A stretch of 6,546 bases of DNA. Source: Ignavibacteria bacterium (lineage in GTDB: Bacteria > Bacteroidota > Ignavibacteria > UBA10030 > SZUA-254). Below, piece after piece: positions 5,353 to 6,546 of this stretch. Location: contig VBOC01000171.1 of assembly GCA_005877655.1 (NCBI GenBank), positions 1 through 6,546 on the forward strand, in the 5' to 3' direction. Under the pieces are notes generated by a model. It had not been told where the DNA came from and did not search any database. It worked only from the letters and a program-made list of their open reading frames with translations. A program made the translations under genes and the position numbers. The stretch's first letter is position 1, and each line of letters opens with the position of its first letter.

Positions 5353-6546
5353 ATGGCACGCACCGGAGCCGTCATTGTCGATGCAGTGCGGACGCCCATC
5401 GGCAGGTATGGCGGCGTGCTCCAGGAACTGCGGCCCGATGACCTGGGAGCGGCCGCCATCAGGGCTCTCATCGAACGAACCCGTGTCGATCCCTCCAAAG
5501 TTGAAGACGTCGTCTGGGGATGCGCCAATCAGGCGGGAGAGGACAACCGGAATGTCGGGCGCATGAGCGCGCTTCTCGCCGGTCTGCCTTTTTCCGTCCC
5601 CGGAACCACCGTGAACCGCCTCTGCGGTTCCAGCCTCGACGCGATTCAGCACGCCGCCCGGGCAATCTGGTCAGGCGACAGTGAGATCATCATCGCCGGG
5701 GGCGTCGAAAGCATGAGCCGCGCACCCTATTCTATCGCCAAGAACCTGTCGGGCAGCTACGGAAATGCCACCGCGTACGATACGGCGCTCGGATGGCGGT
5801 ACCCGAACCCGCGGATGGAAAAACTATTCCCCCTCGAATCGATGGGTGAGACGGCGGAAAACGTGGCGGAGAAATATCGAATCGGCAGGGAGGAGCAGGA
5901 CGCGTTCGCGTACAAAAGCCATATGAAAGCGGTCGCCGCTCAACGGGACGGAAGGTTCCGCGACGAGATCATCCCTGTCGACGTTCCGTCTGGCAAGAAG
6001 GTCTTATTCGTGGATTATCAGGACCTGCCTGATAAGTCGCGGCTATCGGAGGCCGACCGAAAATTGGTACGCAGTTATGAAGAGCGATTCGGTCGGGCGC
6101 ACCAAGAACACCCTGTTTACAAGCAGGTGGGTGACAAGGCGGTTCGCGTCATCGTGCAGGATGAAGGCCCCCGTCCCGATACTTCACCCGAAAAGCTCGC
6201 GAAACTTCAGCCGGTCTTCCGGAAGAACGGAACCGTCACTGCAGGGAATTCCTCCTCATTGAACGACGGAGCCGCGGCACTTCTCGTCACCGCGGAAGGC
6301 CTGGCCGGAAAAATGGGCTGGAAGCCGATCGCCCGCCTCGTTTCAACGGGAGTCGCCGGCGTCGATCCCCGATACATGGGGATCGGTCCCGTACCTGCGG
6401 TAGAGAGCGCCCTCCGGAAGGCAGGGCTGACCATGAACCACATCGACCTGATTGAACTCAACGAAGCGTTTGCATCCCAGTCGATCGCCGTCGTCCGCGA
6501 TCTCCATATCGATCCCGAAAAGCTCAACGTAAACGGCGGCGCGATT
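5353..6546 (+). CDS. paaJ: acetyl-CoA acyltransferase (thiolase), 3-oxoadipyl-CoA thiolase type; 3' end outside window
   Basis: 398 residues are visible and the frame is open to the window end at NVNGGAI, just before the expected GHP motif. The N terminus resembles PcaF/PaaJ, which cleave 3-oxoadipyl-CoA with CoA to succinyl-CoA and acetyl-CoA, the last step of phenylacetate and protocatechuate degradation. Landmarks are RTPIGRYGG (13-21), WGCANQAGEDNRNVGRM (55-71), the acyl-accepting Cys91 in NRLCGSS, GGVESMSRAPY (116-126), LGWRYPNP (146-153), TAGNSS, NDGAAALL, GIGPVPA and Asn370 in LNEAFASQ. The catalytic His and second Cys lie outside. Between IPVDVPSGKK (207-216) and VRVIVQDEGPRPDT there are about 47 extra residues (roughly 217-263), rich in charged residues and in frame, so the full protein should approach 450 residues against about 400 for PcaF. 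ATG 5353 follows the previous stop by 20 nt; no Shine-Dalgarno is evident. Thiolase is certain; the adipyl specificity is inferred from motifs and neighbours. Confidence 0.9.
   Translation, partial: MARTGAVIVDAVRTPIGRYGGVLQELRPDDLGAAAIRALIERTRVDPSKVEDVVWGCANQAGEDNRNVGRMSALLAGLPFSVPGTTVNRLCGSSLDAIQHAARAIWSGDSEIIIAGGVESMSRAPYSIAKNLSGSYGNATAYDTALGWRYPNPRMEKLFPLESMGETAENVAEKYRIGREEQDAFAYKSHMKAVAAQRDGRFRDEIIPVDVPSGKKVLFVDYQDLPDKSRLSEADRKLVRSYEERFGRAHQEHPVYKQVGDKAVRVIVQDEGPRPDTSPEKLAKLQPVFRKNGTVTAGNSSSLNDGAAALLVTAEGLAGKMGWKPIARLVSTGVAGVDPRYMGIGPVPAVESALRKAGLTMNHIDLIELNEAFASQSIAVVRDLHIDPEKLNVNGGAI

Noticed and set aside
1..6546. tRNA, rRNA, CRISPR arrays, insertion sequences or attachment sites
   Set aside because: No cloverleaf, direct-repeat array, transposase or terminal inverted repeats were seen; nearly all the DNA is accounted for by plus-strand genes.

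Overview
The window reads as one plus-strand block from a fairly GC-rich member of the Fibrobacterota-Chlorobiota-Bacteroidota (FCB) superphylum. An Ignavibacteria-, Kryptonia-, KSB1- or Calditrichota-like source is likely. The main clue is the first gene, whose tail is a classic type IX secretion (Por) sorting domain with the QNYPNPFNP motif. DUF1573 proteins and promoters of the form TTGA-17 bp-TA(n)TT fit this, but the exact taxon cannot be read from the window.

Layout, all on the plus strand: (1) 2-418, the C-terminal end of a secreted T9SS cargo protein; (2) 437-1183, a PaaG-type enoyl-CoA isomerase lacking about 13 residues; (3) 1184-1327, a 144-nt gap with a small GC hairpin, a candidate promoter and a possible 22-codon leader ORF; (4) 1328-2170, a divergent PaaA-like di-iron oxygenase subunit; (5) 2208-3059, a 3-hydroxyacyl-CoA dehydrogenase matching the N-terminal half of PaaH; (6) 3056-3866, a degenerate paralogue matching the C-terminal half of PaaH, overlapping the previous stop and broken by a +1 shift at a T6 run; (7) 3918-4613, an intact exported DUF1573 protein with its own promoter and ribosome binding site; (8) 4687-5332, a second DUF1573 gene that has lost its CGCT core by an out-of-frame deletion; (9) 5353-6546, a PaaJ/PcaF-type thiolase with an insert of about 47 residues, cut by the window end.

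The metabolic theme is aerobic phenylacetyl-CoA degradation. In the known Paa pathway a PaaA-containing multicomponent oxygenase epoxidises phenylacetyl-CoA, PaaG converts the epoxide to an oxepin, and after ring cleavage PaaF/PaaH/PaaJ carry out beta-oxidation to succinyl-CoA and acetyl-CoA. Here PaaA-, PaaG-, PaaH- and PaaJ-like genes are present. PaaB, PaaC, PaaE, PaaZ, PaaF and PaaK are not in the window. The two DUF1573 genes interrupt this metabolic run and are probably unrelated to it.

The most striking feature is structural. Three of the eight main genes carry a discrete lesion (short in-frame gap, homopolymer frameshift, out-of-frame deletion of about 80 nt), and the thiolase and PaaA-like proteins depart from the usual family architecture. 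The lesions could be real decay or assembly error. The split PaaH pair, in which one partner has lost the catalytic histidine, is the best candidate for unusual biology.
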